Source of the DNA: Coniochaeta sp. PMI_546
Taxonomy: Eukaryota; Ascomycota; Sordariomycetes; Coniochaetales; Coniochaetaceae
Direction: 5' to 3'
Length of the DNA: 64,000 nucleotides
Assembly: GCA_021432605.1 (NCBI GenBank)
Contig: MU271160.1
Location: forward strand, 434,001 to 498,000
Shown here: one piece after another, positions 24,574-35,501 of the stretch
Layout: each line of letters begins with the position of its first letter
Numbering within the stretch: position 1 is the stretch's first letter
Position numbers and translations under genes: made by a program
Notes under the pieces: model-generated
What the model saw: only the letters and a program-made list of their open reading frames with translations
Told to the model about the DNA's origin: nothing
The model's database searches: none

Positions 24574-26823
24574 ATGGGACCGTCTCGCGCCGACAAGCGC
24601 GCCGACCCCCTCCGCTACCTCCCGCCCGCGGGCGTTCACACCCTCGCCTCGATCCTCTGCTACCCGTCCTCGAACGGCGCCACCCAGCCCACGAAGGAAT
24701 GGCTGGCGCAGCAGAAACACCGCATCTACGACATGCCGCGAGCGCTCAAGCTCCACCGGAGCGTCTCCCTAGCGACCTTCTTCAGCATCGACGAAGTGGT
24801 CTCTGGCCGGCTCTGCTCCTACCACGCGGAGCTGAAGCCGGAGCTGATCTTCTGGTGCTACGCGCAGCTCAACGAGGAGGTGTGCACGCACGTCGACCGG
24901 TTCAGGAGATACCGGATGAGGTTCCCCGACGAGTGTACCGATGACCTGAGGGACTACATCGATCGGGTCACCTCCATCGCGACGCTGTATATGAGGAGGG
25001 ATGATTTCGAGGCCGAGTACGGACGGCATGCGCTGGAGGAGGAGGAGCGGTACCCGCGCGTGCGGGGCGGATGTGCGGCCTGCGTGCTGGCGGTTATCGG
25101 GGCCAGGGCGCAGATGCTCATCGACCTGCGGGCGAGCATGTTGGCGCGGAGGAAGGGCAAGACGCCGCGGCTTTTGTGCTTGGTTGAGGCGTGGATGGAT
25201 GAGTTCCCCTCCGGGACGCTTGATATGAGGATCGAGAGCGAGGAGATTGCTCAGGAGCTCGGGGCGTTTAGAGACAGGATCAGGGAGGTGAGAGGTGTGC
25301 GGGGTGATGAGCGTGGTGGGAAGAGGGAGAAGCACTATGATGAGCGGGATAAGCGGAGAAGGCGCAAGCATCATGAGAGAGCGAGCGTGAGCAGGGCGAT
25401 TGCTGATTTCTTCGGGTGGAAGTTTGGCGACAAGAAGAAGCACCATGGGAGCAGCAGCGGCAGCCACCACCATCGCTCTTCTAGTCATCGCGCTGCGTCA
25501 CCCCCTCGCGAGTCGTCCAGCTGGCACGGTTCCTCCACGCATCGCGATACCGCTAGCAGAGCAGGCAGTACATATTCCTCCCACTCCTCCTCGACTCGTC
25601 CTGAACCTAGCGTCAGTCATCGTCCCCAGTCGGAGTACGTCGATCGGCATTCGTATCGACCAGATTCGTCAGTCACGCGCATTCAGACGTGGGACGATGG
25701 ACTCGCCAGTCAGGCTGGATATGACGACAACATCCCCCGCGATTCGTCCTACGTCGCTCCTTACACCGAAGAGGTTCCCGACGACGCCACCTTGCACGGC
25801 AGCAGGTACGGACCACCATCAGACGGCGGCAGCGAAGCCACTTCCACTTCCCGCTACAGCAGGGATCCCTACCGGCAGTCCTTCCCCGCCAACCGACGCC
25901 CCGAGTCCACGGCTAGCCAAAACACCATCCGGCCACAGCCCACGGCCAGCGGAAACACCCCCCTCCCCCCTCGTGGCAGCCATCTCCAGCCCCCGGCTCC
26001 CAGCTCAGACCGCTACTCCTGGACCAGCAGCGTCTATTCGACGGACGACAACGGGCTCCGCGCTAGAGACGCAGGGTTCCGCGCTACGGGGAATGGATGC
26101 GCCGTGCGGAAGCCGCTTGCGGCTGTCATCGAGGGTCTGGAGCTGGAGGAGGACGATGTCCCGCTTGAGCCGGACGGGTATGACCAGGTCTGCTGTCCTT
26201 CTTCTGATTCTGAGGATGGAGATGCGGAAGGGGAGGATGAGGAGGTGGAGCAGTATGTCGGTGCGAGGGCAGGATGGGAGAAGCAGGCGGCTCACCACCA
26301 AGGCTCGGGGGGGTCGGTTGACGGCAGTAGCTCGAGGGCAGATGGGCCAAGCTGTCCGGTCTGCCAGGGCGATTTGACGGGTCTGGCTCCCGAGCAGGCA
26401 AATGCGCACTGCAACGCCTGTATCGACGGCAAGACCGCACCACTCCCCGCCCGCAGGGACAGACCTACCGTCTCGGGCATAGGACGCATGGTTGACGAGG
26501 TGATTGACGGATTCGGGAATCTGTCCACCATCGACGAGGCGGCCGCGCAGTTCACTCCGCGACCGTCTGTCGCCTCGCGTGTTCGGCGCGAGTACCATGG
26601 CCAGCCACCCCACCGGGGGTCGGGGTATGCGCCGAGTTCGGTTGGGGTTGGTGTGCCTGATGATGAGGTCAGGCCTGATGATAGTCGCAGTGTTGCTGGA
26701 CTTGCTCCCGGTCGCCCCGTGGGGGAGGCTGGTGGTGGGCGGGGCACTGTTGCTGGTAGCTCTGCTGCTCGTCGCAGTGCTTTGGGTGGTGGGAAGTTCA
26801 GACATGTGGTCAGGGATAGGTGA
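24574..26823 (+). CDS. Uncharacterised fungal protein with UBZ4-like zinc finger
   Basis: The function is unknown to me. The frame of 749 codons starts at ATG 24574. Residues 1-240 form a folded-looking, helix-rich region with conserved Trp/Cys/Tyr (FWCYAQLNEEVC, GGCAACVLAVIGARAQ). A basic stretch follows (KRRRRKHH, about 258-266), then a long disordered Ser/His/Pro-rich middle and an acidic patch. Near 594-616 stands a compact C-x2-C-x14-H-x3-C motif (CPVC ... NAHCNAC), followed by IDG. It resembles the ubiquitin-binding UBZ4 finger of Rad18-type proteins. The apparent stop TGA (26821-26823) overlaps a perfect donor GTGAGT (26820-26825). If an intron to the AG at 26939-26940 is removed, the protein gains a short C-terminal extension ending near 26989. 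The start and most of the frame are secure; the C-terminus and the UBZ reading are inference. Confidence 0.8.
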   Translation: MGPSRADKRADPLRYLPPAGVHTLASILCYPSSNGATQPTKEWLAQQKHRIYDMPRALKLHRSVSLATFFSIDEVVSGRLCSYHAELKPELIFWCYAQLNEEVCTHVDRFRRYRMRFPDECTDDLRDYIDRVTSIATLYMRRDDFEAEYGRHALEEEERYPRVRGGCAACVLAVIGARAQMLIDLRASMLARRKGKTPRLLCLVEAWMDEFPSGTLDMRIESEEIAQELGAFRDRIREVRGVRGDERGGKREKHYDERDKRRRRKHHERASVSRAIADFFGWKFGDKKKHHGSSSGSHHHRSSSHRAASPPRESSSWHGSSTHRDTASRAGSTYSSHSSSTRPEPSVSHRPQSEYVDRHSYRPDSSVTRIQTWDDGLASQAGYDDNIPRDSSYVAPYTEEVPDDATLHGSRYGPPSDGGSEATSTSRYSRDPYRQSFPANRRPESTASQNTIRPQPTASGNTPLPPRGSHLQPPAPSSDRYSWTSSVYSTDDNGLRARDAGFRATGNGCAVRKPLAAVIEGLELEEDDVPLEPDGYDQVCCPSSDSEDGDAEGEDEEVEQYVGARAGWEKQAAHHQGSGGSVDGSSSRADGPSCPVCQGDLTGLAPEQANAHCNACIDGKTAPLPARRDRPTVSGIGRMVDEVIDGFGNLSTIDEAAAQFTPRPSVASRVRREYHGQPPHRGSGYAPSSVGVGVPDDEVRPDDSRSVAGLAPGRPVGEAGGGRGTVAGSSAARRSALGGGKFRHVVRDR

Positions 26824-27264
26824 GTGTGTATTTTCTTGTTTTGCTTTGTCTGTTTGGGACTGGTCTCTGGATGGTAGGTATTTCGTTTTTCTTGGGTTCT
26901 GCTGACATAGATTGGCTGGGTCGCGTGTTGATACAGGTAGGCTGATGTCCCCCGAGAGTAAGTACAGTACAAGAGAGTTATATTCATGATTATCACTACA
27001 GTGTTCGGTTCCCATGTGTCAGCCACTTGCTACTTTGATGATGTAAGGACGTGTAGGCCGTAGACAATTATGCGATCATGCAACAGTGCAATCGTACTGT
27101 ACAGATGCACAATGATGGTATCAAGCGTGGTCATGCGTACTCATGCGTACTCATGCGCGGTCATTGCGTATGTCTTGAGAATAACATGCATATGTACGAT
27201 CAGCAGCAAAGTATATACAAACGAATGAACGCACTCTACCCCCCGTCCCAGCTGGCGCGAAGGC
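26824..27264. other. Gap between convergent genes, with a 10-bp tandem repeat
   Basis: Shared 3' region of the UBZ-like gene and the CDH gene. It may contain a last small exon of the former (see that entry). A tandem repeat of TCATGCGTAC, nearly three copies, lies at 27131-27157. Confidence 0.5.
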
Positions 27265-29964
27265 CTACAAGCACTGCGAGTAGTACGGATTCTGCACCTG
27301 GCACGTATACGGCGCAGCACAGGCAAAACTGCCCGTCCACTGTTGCCCACCGCACTGTCCATACCTCGCCACCGGCGCGGGCGCCGCCAGCGCCAGGATC
27401 CGCTCGCTCGCCCTCTCGGCCGCGATGACGATGTACGCCGAGGGGTTGGTCGTCGGCATGCCGGGGAAGATGGACGCGTCGACGACGAATAGGTTGTCGG
27501 TGCCGTAGACCTTGGTGTTGAGGTCGACCACGGCGGTGCCGCCCTGCCGGCCGTCGTCGGTGCCGAGTTTGGCGGTGCCCATCCAGTGGTTCGAGCGACG
27601 GTTGGAGTAGGAGACGATCATCTGTGTATGTGAGTTGGGGGTATACCTTGTTGGGTAAGAGGAAGGGACTTACGTTGTTGACGTGGTCGGCTGCGCTGGT
27701 GGTGGAGTTAGGATACGTCCAGGTCAGGTTCTTGACGTTCTTGAGCGCGTTCTGCAGGTTGACAATTCCTTGAATTACAGCCGCCTTGTCGTTGGCGTCC
27801 TTGAGGTAGGGCAGGTCCGACACAACAGTGGTGAGAGCAGGTGTGATGGACATTTTGCCCCTGGACTTGGCGCCACGGCCCAGGTACTGGCTCATGGTCA
27901 TCGCCTTTCCGTTCGGAGTGCCATCACTGCCCTCGACTCTGGCGGTCCATTGAAGTTGGCGGACGACACCATCGGCGCCCTTGATCTCGTCCCAGAACAT
28001 GGGACCGATATTGGGCGCCGCCTGGGCGAGGATGCCGTACCGGTTGTTGAGGTACAGGTTCTTGTCTGTCGTGTTGGGGTCGGTCCAGGCCGCGTAGAAG
28101 TCGTAGAAGACGACATCGGGATGCTCGATGACGGTGTCAGTGTTGAGGTGATCCATCAAGTTAGAACCGACAGGGAGGTTGATCCATGACTGGTTGTTGA
28201 CCATGGTTGGCCCGTCGGTCGAGCCCTTGACGATTGCTAGCTGGTCGGCAGGCCCGATGCCACTCCTCAGAAGGATCTTCGCCGTGCCGAAAGTACCCGC
28301 AGACAGGATCACGCGACCCGTGTTGGGCGTCAGGTTGACGACACCCGCGTACCCGCCGTTGCCGTAAGCCTCGACCTCAACTCCGGTGACGTGGCCGCCA
28401 GAGCGAACGACGCGCTTGACCGAGGTGCCCGTCCACAGTTTGAAGTTGCTTCGTGCGCTTGCCGAGACGAGGTACGTCGCCATTGGTCCTCCGCGCTCTC
28501 CGTGGGAGAACATGTAGGGGGTATGCGAGTAGGTGCGGTTCTTTTGGTTGGGGGAGTTGTTGGCTGTGACCGATGTCCAACCTCCTTGCTTGAGGCCCCC
28601 GGAGAGGACGTTGAACCCTTGCTGGAGGTAGAGCTTGCCGTCTAGTGATGGGGTATCCGTGCCTGGAATGCGGGAGAAGACGCGAGAGGTAGCGGCTGCC
28701 ATGTCACCAGACTGCCAACCCGAAGGGAAGTTGTAGTCCCAGTCGAGAGTGTACGGCTGTTAACTAGGTCAGTATAGAGTCCTAGCCTCCTATCTGCGGG
28801 GGTACTACTTACCTTCCACCAAAGACCGGCGTTCACAGCCGTACCTCCGCCAAGAACACAACCAGCCATCTGGTCGGTGTCAGTGCACGCAATACCGGCA
28901 GAGTCAACCCAGATCTGGTTGCAGAGTCCGGGGACATCGAAACGAGTCAGGTTGGTTCCAGTCAGCCAAGAAGGCTTCAGTGTACCGCCCCAGCGACCGG
29001 ATGACGGAGGTCCCTTCTCAATGAGCAGCACCTTCTTGCCAGCCTCGCTCAGCTTGTCGGCAATGGGTATACCTCCCGCACCGCCACCGACGACAATGTA
29101 GTCATATGTGGTGCCAGTAGGAACAGGGACAGACGAAACCGAAGTCGTCGTTGCTGAACCACAGGTCCCCGTCACAGTCTTAGTAGCCTTGGCCGCCCAA
29201 GCGGTGTACGACGGGTTCGCCGCATTGCTGTCCAGCTGGGCGCCGAAAATACCCTGGGTGTCGTGCTGCACAAGTGTGACCTGAGACGGGCAAGCCGGGT
29301 TGCCCGGGGCTGCGACTGCCTGGGCCCATCCGAGGACGAGGAGGCCGTTGCTCGTTGCGGCGGCTCCGCTCTGGCCTCCCTGGCTCCAGCTGAGACAGTT
29401 CTGGCATCGGAAGATGAGGGTGTAGGTTGACGCGGTGATGGTCGAAGAGATTTGAGTCAACGTAGCATTGCCGGTATAAACATCTGGCATGTCGTATCCG
29501 GTCGCGTAGCGGAATGACGTGAGAATGTCACTTTTGTACGGGTAGGCCATGAGCAAGAGTGAGTTGGTCATGGGTCCTCCGAGTGATACACCGCACCAGC
29601 CGGTGTTTGTGGCATCTTTCGACGCACATTGCTGGTGAATCGTTAGCTAGCGCAGTCTATTGGCTTGCTTCGACGCTCTCACCAGGTAGCCGATGAACTC
29701 ATTCGCATCAACCGTCAAAGCATTAGACGGAAGAGCTACACCGAAGGTGAGGCCGCCGGCCGAAGTACTGCTGGGGACCGGCCACGTATCAAAGATGATG
29801 CCGGTGCCGGGATCGGTGTACTTGACGGGGGTGCCGCTTTGAGCTAATGTAGAGGGCAAGACTGTAGCCTCACGTCAGTCTTTCATCAACGTCCGGTGAT
29901 CTATGTATGACTTACACGGCACGATGGCCGCCAGCGTGGCGACCACTGAAGTGAGAGACCTCAT
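27265..29964 (-). CDS. cdh: Cellobiose dehydrogenase, class IIA with CBM1
   Basis: Secreted flavocytochrome that oxidises cellobiose and cello-oligosaccharides to lactones and passes electrons through its heme domain to lytic polysaccharide monooxygenases. Exons 29964-29916, 29861-29683, 29631-28813, 28756-27674 and 27621-27265 give 828 residues. Signal peptide about 1-24. Cytochrome domain 25-228, with likely heme ligands M97 (in GGPM) and H199 (in VQHDTQGIF) and the Cys pair in CQNC. A Ser/Thr/Val linker (about 235-250) leads to the GMC flavoprotein, whose FAD-binding GGGAGG is at 258-263; active-site H722 (SNHW) and N769 (TTNPSAY) are both present. The C-terminal 33 residues are a fungal cellulose-binding CBM1 ([23 protein letters not shown]). 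All parts look intact. Such genes are normally induced by cellulose and repressed by glucose. Confidence 0.96.
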
Positions 29965-31144
29965 GACGTCGTTCGCTGTTTGCCGTCTTCCACGAAGCCA
30001 CAAGAACTTGACTTAGACTCGTCGGGGACAGCAGTAGAAGAGGCGAGGAGCCGCCATCTTTATGAAGAGGCGCCTTCGCTACCGTTCTCTACTCTCGCTT
30101 CCCCACAGTCTCTCTGCGCCACCATAACCACGGCATGGCGGCAAGCGGTACATCGGCGTACTGTGGTATGAGATAGTGTAATCCTGAATAATGGCATCGA
30201 CGAAGCCTAGCGAGACCACGCGGTCAACGTGCATTTTCAAAGGAAGATCCCCGAGAGGACGGGATCCGGACAGGGCTATCCGCCATGTCTGTTCGCCCCT
30301 GTCCAGATGTAACGGCGAGGGAGCATCCGGGGTGAAGGAGTGAGATGGGTGGATTCCACTTGGGCAGGTTTGTGCGTCAACCTGAAGAGCAACTACATCG
30401 ATGACTTCTATGCCACATGAGACTTGTTTCGGTCTCCTAGCTAGATGGTTAAAGCCATGTCGATCCTCGTTATTTCTCGAGCACCACCAGAGGTAGTTGA
30501 ACATAGCACAAGCCTGGACTACCAACATATGCAACAACACAATATCAGTTAATTCTGACAAGGCTGGTCCAGAGCCTCAATAGAAGGACGTCTGAACCGA
30601 ACCCGGTTTTGCAAGACACAGCGAGACTGCGGGTTGACGAGATAAGATCGTCTATAGAGGCTCTTTAAGGGTCGCGGATACATGCTCCGTAAAATTGGAC
30701 GCACGAGGGCGCGAGAATGCAACCAAACTCCCACTTGAGAACAATGCATTTCTCGCTGATTGGACAGAGAGCGACTTCCTTACTTGAAGCCGTGGCAGCG
30801 GCTCCGCGCTCGAAGAGGCCGTGCATCGCCTGCACTGTCCGCATTGTCCGGGTTCGTGGCCGAAGCCTCCCGCCGAGCCGTCACTTCCCCAAAACGAAAC
30901 GGTAGTCTGGCTCCGCGATCCACGTTATCCCGAGTTTCGCAGCATTGGATCCTGGTTCAGACATTTTGGCCCATCTGCGGGTAGGTAACATTTTCATGTA
31001 AGGTATGGACGGAATTTGCTGCATGAGTTTGTGATACATACAACGACCTGGAAACCGTGATTCAATCCAGGAAAGCCTCCTGTACGCAGTTGCAGTGTTC
31101 TTCTGAGATCCTCGAGTAATGCAACAGGACTTCTTTCCAGACAT
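29965..31144. promoter_or_regulatory. Upstream region of the CDH gene
   Basis: This interval contains the CDH promoter and no recognisable gene. Two matches to the CreA/CRE1 repressor consensus SYGGRG are visible, CCCCAC (minus-strand site) at 30101-30106 and CCGGGG at 30327-30332. Six-base matches are common by chance, so they only fit, and do not prove, glucose repression. Confidence 0.35.
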
Positions 31145-31217
31145 GGTCTAGTGGCCCAATGGCTAAGGCGTTCGGCTTCGAACCGAAAGATTGCAGGTTC
31201 GATCCCTGCCTAGATCA
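31145..31217 (+). tRNA. tRNA-Arg (anticodon UCG), intronless
   Basis: A full cloverleaf can be drawn. The acceptor stem GGTCTAG pairs with CTAGATC (one G-T pair), with discriminator A at 31217. The D arm is GCC/GGC with a GG-containing loop. The anticodon stem TTCGG/CCGAA encloses loop CTTCGAA, anticodon TCG, reading CGA arginine codons. The T arm GCAGG/CCTGC has loop TTCGATC. The TGGCCCAATGG A box and GGTTCGATCC B box are the internal RNA polymerase III promoter. There is no intron. CCA is not encoded, as expected for a nuclear eukaryotic tRNA gene. Confidence 0.96.
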
Positions 31218-33095
31218 TCAAAGTCTTCTGCTGTCTCCTGTTGACAGATGGGCTTGGGAGGACGACATCTCATTTTTGTGAGCGGCGCCGCACTCTTGGC
31301 GCGAACCTGCAGTGGCTCTGGATGGTCTATTGCCCAACGCTGGCTGAGACGCTCGGACTCGGCTCTGGACATCGTGTGTTCGACTTATACCGTGGCGGTC
31401 GTGGGATTCTGTTTTGCTTTATCTTCCTCCTCCTAGTTGTCGATTCGTTGCTCCTATTGTCAAGCCTTGTTGCACATCTTCCCGACAGTACCCTGCTTCG
31501 AAGCGCATCCTTTGGTTTCAGCCTCGAGACACGAGTACGTTGTTCCTCAGCCGGAGTTTAGCGTTAGGTCGCGCTTTATGATCACCATTCAGGGCGTCTC
31601 GAAAGCATCTCCCATAGTTTGTATTCGTTGACTTGTGTGCATTGCGCCCTCTTGGATTAACATGGCTATTGGATTTGCCAGCAGAGCTCACGCGTATTGT
31701 CTGAGCTCACCACCACGGTAAAGCTACCACAGCCCGAAGCAAAGGTGTCTGACCGTCACTTGTGCAGTCCTAAGTCCCATCTTAAACAAATAATGGGAGC
31801 AGTATACCGATCTTGTCTTTCTCTTTAGTACTGGCACCATTGTATCAGTGATCAGGAGCGCAAAGACGATTCGGCTTTCTGAAGTCTCCGTAGCAGAGTG
31901 GTTCTAAGATAGAGCCCCCTTTGTTGTAGGTCTGGAAGAGGGCGCCTTCTTACACATTGAAGCATTCCGGTCTCTATGGAACCAATGTTTCATTCCTGAT
32001 GTCAGATGCAGCAATACTATTCCAGTGGAATACCAGCTTCATTTCGTTGCCAAGGCTGAAGCCTGAGGGGAACAGACACGCCGCTTGATGGTGTTGATGA
32101 CCAAAGCCCCTCGGAGCAGACTTCTACAGCCATGGTATGGAGAGGCGTGGACGTCTCTTTGCTACCTTAAGGGGTATGGAATTATTACAAGATAAAGGAT
32201 CTATGTGCAGTTACGAGGATCATGGGCTCCGTGACACTTGTTCTGGTTCGTCCGCGTCCTTGGCCTTATCAAGCTGTTTGCTCGCCAGGGGCATGTCGGC
32301 GTCAACTCAGTCACCATAAACAGCGGACCTTTTTTCGCAAACCAAATCTCAAACTTCACTTCATCTACCGCAGCTGGAAATCCGGAATCTTCCTGAAGTT
32401 CTCCCTCACGCAGCAGCAAATATCACCGGCGGGAAGCTCGTGAGTGCCTTCCTCGACTCGGTACCTTGGGTATTTGCAGAGCTTCTACTCGCAGCCTGAG
32501 GTCTTCTTCGTAAGGCAAGATACCTACCCCTCGCGCCTTCCTCTTCTCTGTCCTCGTTATTTGACTTGTCACGATCGTTTTCTCTCCAACCTCAGGTCCA
32601 CGCAACCAGCACCTCGTCCATTCCACCTCTGTTTGCTCTTCACCTGCTACTTCCTTTCGCCCCTCCACCCTGCGACTTACTTCACTTCTTCTTTCCCTTC
32701 CGGAAGACTCCGGGGTTTGTATCCCTAACCTCCCACAAAACCTCCATATTTCCCTGTCTTCACCGAATCTTGAGCCTTTCTCTTGATTCTCTTCTGCTCA
32801 ACAAGGACCCAATCCAGCCATCAGACTTCTTCGACTGCAAGCTTTCAACCCTGCTTTGAGCTCACAAGTGTCAACACTACGTCTGATCCTCAAGTTGGAC
32901 CACTGGGTAGCTCTCCACCCGCTCTCCGTTGACAACTTGAAGTCCTTCGTGGTGCCCCGTAAGTTGATATCAGGATATGCCTTTCCTCGTCACTGGAATG
33001 ACTCTTCCATGATTAGATCGACAACTGACCGTGACGTCTCCAGAGCACACCTTGTACTCCGTTTTCTAACTTCTTCATCTGGATCTCAAGGCGTG
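31218..33095. other. Interval between tRNA-Arg and the GNAT gene, including its leader
   Basis: No supported gene. From about 32450 to 32850 the sequence becomes C/T-rich, as in fungal promoters and leaders. A probable intron in the untranslated leader lies at 32959-33043 (donor GTAAGT, branch CTGAC at 33024-33028, acceptor CAG). Confidence 0.5.
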
Positions 33096-35501
33096 ATGCC
33101 TAGAAAGATTATTCCAATCCCGGGCGTCCTACCACACGAGTGGCATAAGCATCAACCCTGCAGCAGTGAAGAAGGAACGAAGCAAGACAACATGGCTCCA
33201 CACGAAGAGAGCATAACCACAAAGACTGAGAGCGTGATCCGACACGATCATGACGAGCTAATGAAGCCCAAGACCACCAAGGTCTCCATCAAGCAGTGGC
33301 AGACAACCGCCAGTGACCCTGCGAGACTGCATCGATTGATGCCTCAGGGATATACCGAGCCCCTGCGTAAGTTTGGCGATATCAGCAACCGGATATCCAC
33401 TGACACAATTTGCACAGGTGCCGCCCCCAAGTTAGGGGATGTCGTGGCGTATGGTGGTCGTTTTCTCTATCCACACGAGGCTGTGGCGGCTCAGAGAGAA
33501 CCAAGTCCTGAGCCCGAGAAACCGGTCCGCCAGCACTTGCCCAATGCCAATCGTCATCATTATCAAGGTTGTTCACGAGTTGTGAAGCCCCAGCCTCTGA
33601 AAACCCATTATCAACATGAGAAGCTGTCGTCTGGATCCACCGGAGTTCGAGAGCAGGACGAGTCAGTTACAGCTTGGCGTGACTGTGCAGCGAACCCGAA
33701 GCTCCCCAAGGTCCACGAACAATCACAGAAGATTTCGAATGGCCCAATCCAGCGTCAATACGTCACGGATTCCAGTTTTGAGACAATACGTGAGCAAACC
33801 GAAAATGTCCAATCCGATAAGCCGTCCGAGCGTGAGAGGGTGTACGTGAGAAACCCTGGGCCTCGGGTTGTCCATGATGGCCAGTGGAAGGTCAACGAGC
33901 AAGTACAATCCGATACTTTCCAAGCTGTCAACCATTCCGAGTCCTCAAATATGCAGCAAGAGCACATGACACAGGTCGGGCCTTTGGGAAGGCAGCGCCA
34001 GCCCGAGAAGAACCCTGAGCGAGACCTGTCTAACGGGGGCTCTGAGCCCGTCGCTCCGGCGCCCATGCGCTCACCTGACTTGAAGGAGATGCAGATCCCC
34101 AGGCCGAATCGCAATTACGTCGCATCAGTACGAAGCATGGTCTCTGTCTTGTCGCTTGACGAAGACGATAATGCGCGTGGCGACACTCATCCCGAGGAAT
34201 CTCCAATGAAGCATAGCGATATCCGCAGCAAAATTGGCCTCGAGCATAACCTGCACATCTCTGGAGGCAAGCTTATCAACACTGATATCTGGGCCGAAAA
34301 AGCTCGCAGCCCGGACGAGATCTTCCTGGACCCGGTCTATGCAAACCCTTGGATTGAGGACTACGTCGAGAACCAGACTGACTATGATGTACGTGCTAAT
34401 TTCCTTTACGAGGAGGACTCCATCGTCCATTGCCACAGCGACGTCGATACCTTCTCAGGAAAATTACTGAAACCCATTCAGCACGACTACACCGCACCGG
34501 ACTACATGAACAGTGAGTCGCTGGATCGCCAGCTGAACCGGACTGCCAGCTTGTATGTGCAGAAGAAGGCAATCAAGGCAAATGCCAGGAACAACAACAG
34601 CAGCGCGCCGCCTCGCCGTCCTCGAGGCTGGTTCGACACTCCGACACCCTTGGACACTGCCACCGCCGAGCATACGGTGCCGAAGCCAGCTCAACCTGTT
34701 GAGCGTGCCAGGGCCGACTCAGAACCGGACCCCTTCTCTCCCCGTGTTCCGTGCCACGTCCGCCCCGCCAGGATGGAGGACATGGATGGCGTCCGTGGCA
34801 TCTACAACTGGGAGGTGTTGAATGGGCTGCAGGCTTTGGACACCGAGCCCCTGTCTTTGGATGACTGGGAGGGAATTTTGAAGAAGACTCAGGATGCCGA
34901 GCTCCCCTTCGTCGTTGTAATTGGCGGACCGTACCAGCTCCGGGGCAACTCGTCTCAGGCACACACTGAGCAGGCCCTTCAGGATAAGGATGCTGGAAAG
35001 GTACTTGCTTTTGGATTCCTCACCATCCGTCAACCCGGCCTGGCCGGCTCTTTTGGCGGAACCAGCCGCATGTCAGCCAAGGCTCACGTCTTTGTCCACC
35101 ATGACTACCGCCGGAAGAAGCTCGGCCACGTTTGCATTGACAAGCTTCTGTCGACTGTTTCGACCCGCTACTCCACCAAAGACGGCTACGAGTTCGTCAA
35201 CATCAATGACAATCCGACCTACAAGTACCCCTGGCAGCACAACCGCAAGATCTACTCGGTCTTTGTCGAATATTTTGTCCCCAGAACTCGCGATCGTTTG
35301 GCAGCCAAGTTCGCGCCTGACGACACGGATCTCCAGTTGTTCGAGCGCATCATGAATTCTCGCTATGGATTCTGGAAGGCGGCTCGTCTCGAGGGTGCTC
35401 ACCGCAGTCGTCGTACGTACGAGCCACACCCCATCTGGCTTGATACCGTCATGTTCGAGCATATGTGCCAGGAGGGACTCGGTTTTACTCAGGTTCTCTG
35501 A
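33096..35501 (+). CDS. Large protein with C-terminal GNAT acetyltransferase domain
   Basis: The last 250 residues or so resemble a GNAT N-acetyltransferase: an opening VRPARMEDMDGVRGIYNWEV strand and helix, an AKAHVFVHHDYRRKKLGHVCIDKLL segment in the place of the acetyl-CoA-binding loop (R/Q-x2-G-x-G/A), and a C-terminal VFVEYFVPRTR strand. The substrate is unknown. The N-terminal two thirds are polar and low in predicted structure. I use ATG 33096; ATG 33192 is an alternative with a better context. Two likely introns preserve frame and lack stops: 33367-33417 (51 bp, GTAAGT, branch CTGAC, CAG) and 34389-34481 (93 bp, GTACGT ... CAG). Removing both gives 753 residues, neither 801. The first intron is well supported by its signals, the second less so. 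Nearby CDH and GH16 genes do not suggest a shared function. Confidence 0.75.
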   Translation: MPRKIIPIPGVLPHEWHKHQPCSSEEGTKQDNMAPHEESITTKTESVIRHDHDELMKPKTTKVSIKQWQTTASDPARLHRLMPQGYTEPLRKFGDISNRISTDTICTGAAPKLGDVVAYGGRFLYPHEAVAAQREPSPEPEKPVRQHLPNANRHHYQGCSRVVKPQPLKTHYQHEKLSSGSTGVREQDESVTAWRDCAANPKLPKVHEQSQKISNGPIQRQYVTDSSFETIREQTENVQSDKPSERERVYVRNPGPRVVHDGQWKVNEQVQSDTFQAVNHSESSNMQQEHMTQVGPLGRQRQPEKNPERDLSNGGSEPVAPAPMRSPDLKEMQIPRPNRNYVASVRSMVSVLSLDEDDNARGDTHPEESPMKHSDIRSKIGLEHNLHISGGKLINTDIWAEKARSPDEIFLDPVYANPWIEDYVENQTDYDVRANFLYEEDSIVHCHSDVDTFSGKLLKPIQHDYTAPDYMNSESLDRQLNRTASLYVQKKAIKANARNNNSSAPPRRPRGWFDTPTPLDTATAEHTVPKPAQPVERARADSEPDPFSPRVPCHVRPARMEDMDGVRGIYNWEVLNGLQALDTEPLSLDDWEGILKKTQDAELPFVVVIGGPYQLRGNSSQAHTEQALQDKDAGKVLAFGFLTIRQPGLAGSFGGTSRMSAKAHVFVHHDYRRKKLGHVCIDKLLSTVSTRYSTKDGYEFVNINDNPTYKYPWQHNRKIYSVFVEYFVPRTRDRLAAKFAPDDTDLQLFERIMNSRYGFWKAARLEGAHRSRRTYEPHPIWLDTVMFEHMCQEGLGFTQVL

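Noticed and set aside
30079-30561. 160-codon minus-strand frame upstream of CDH
   Set aside because: No family motif or intron signals supporting a gene, and it lies in the expected promoter region.
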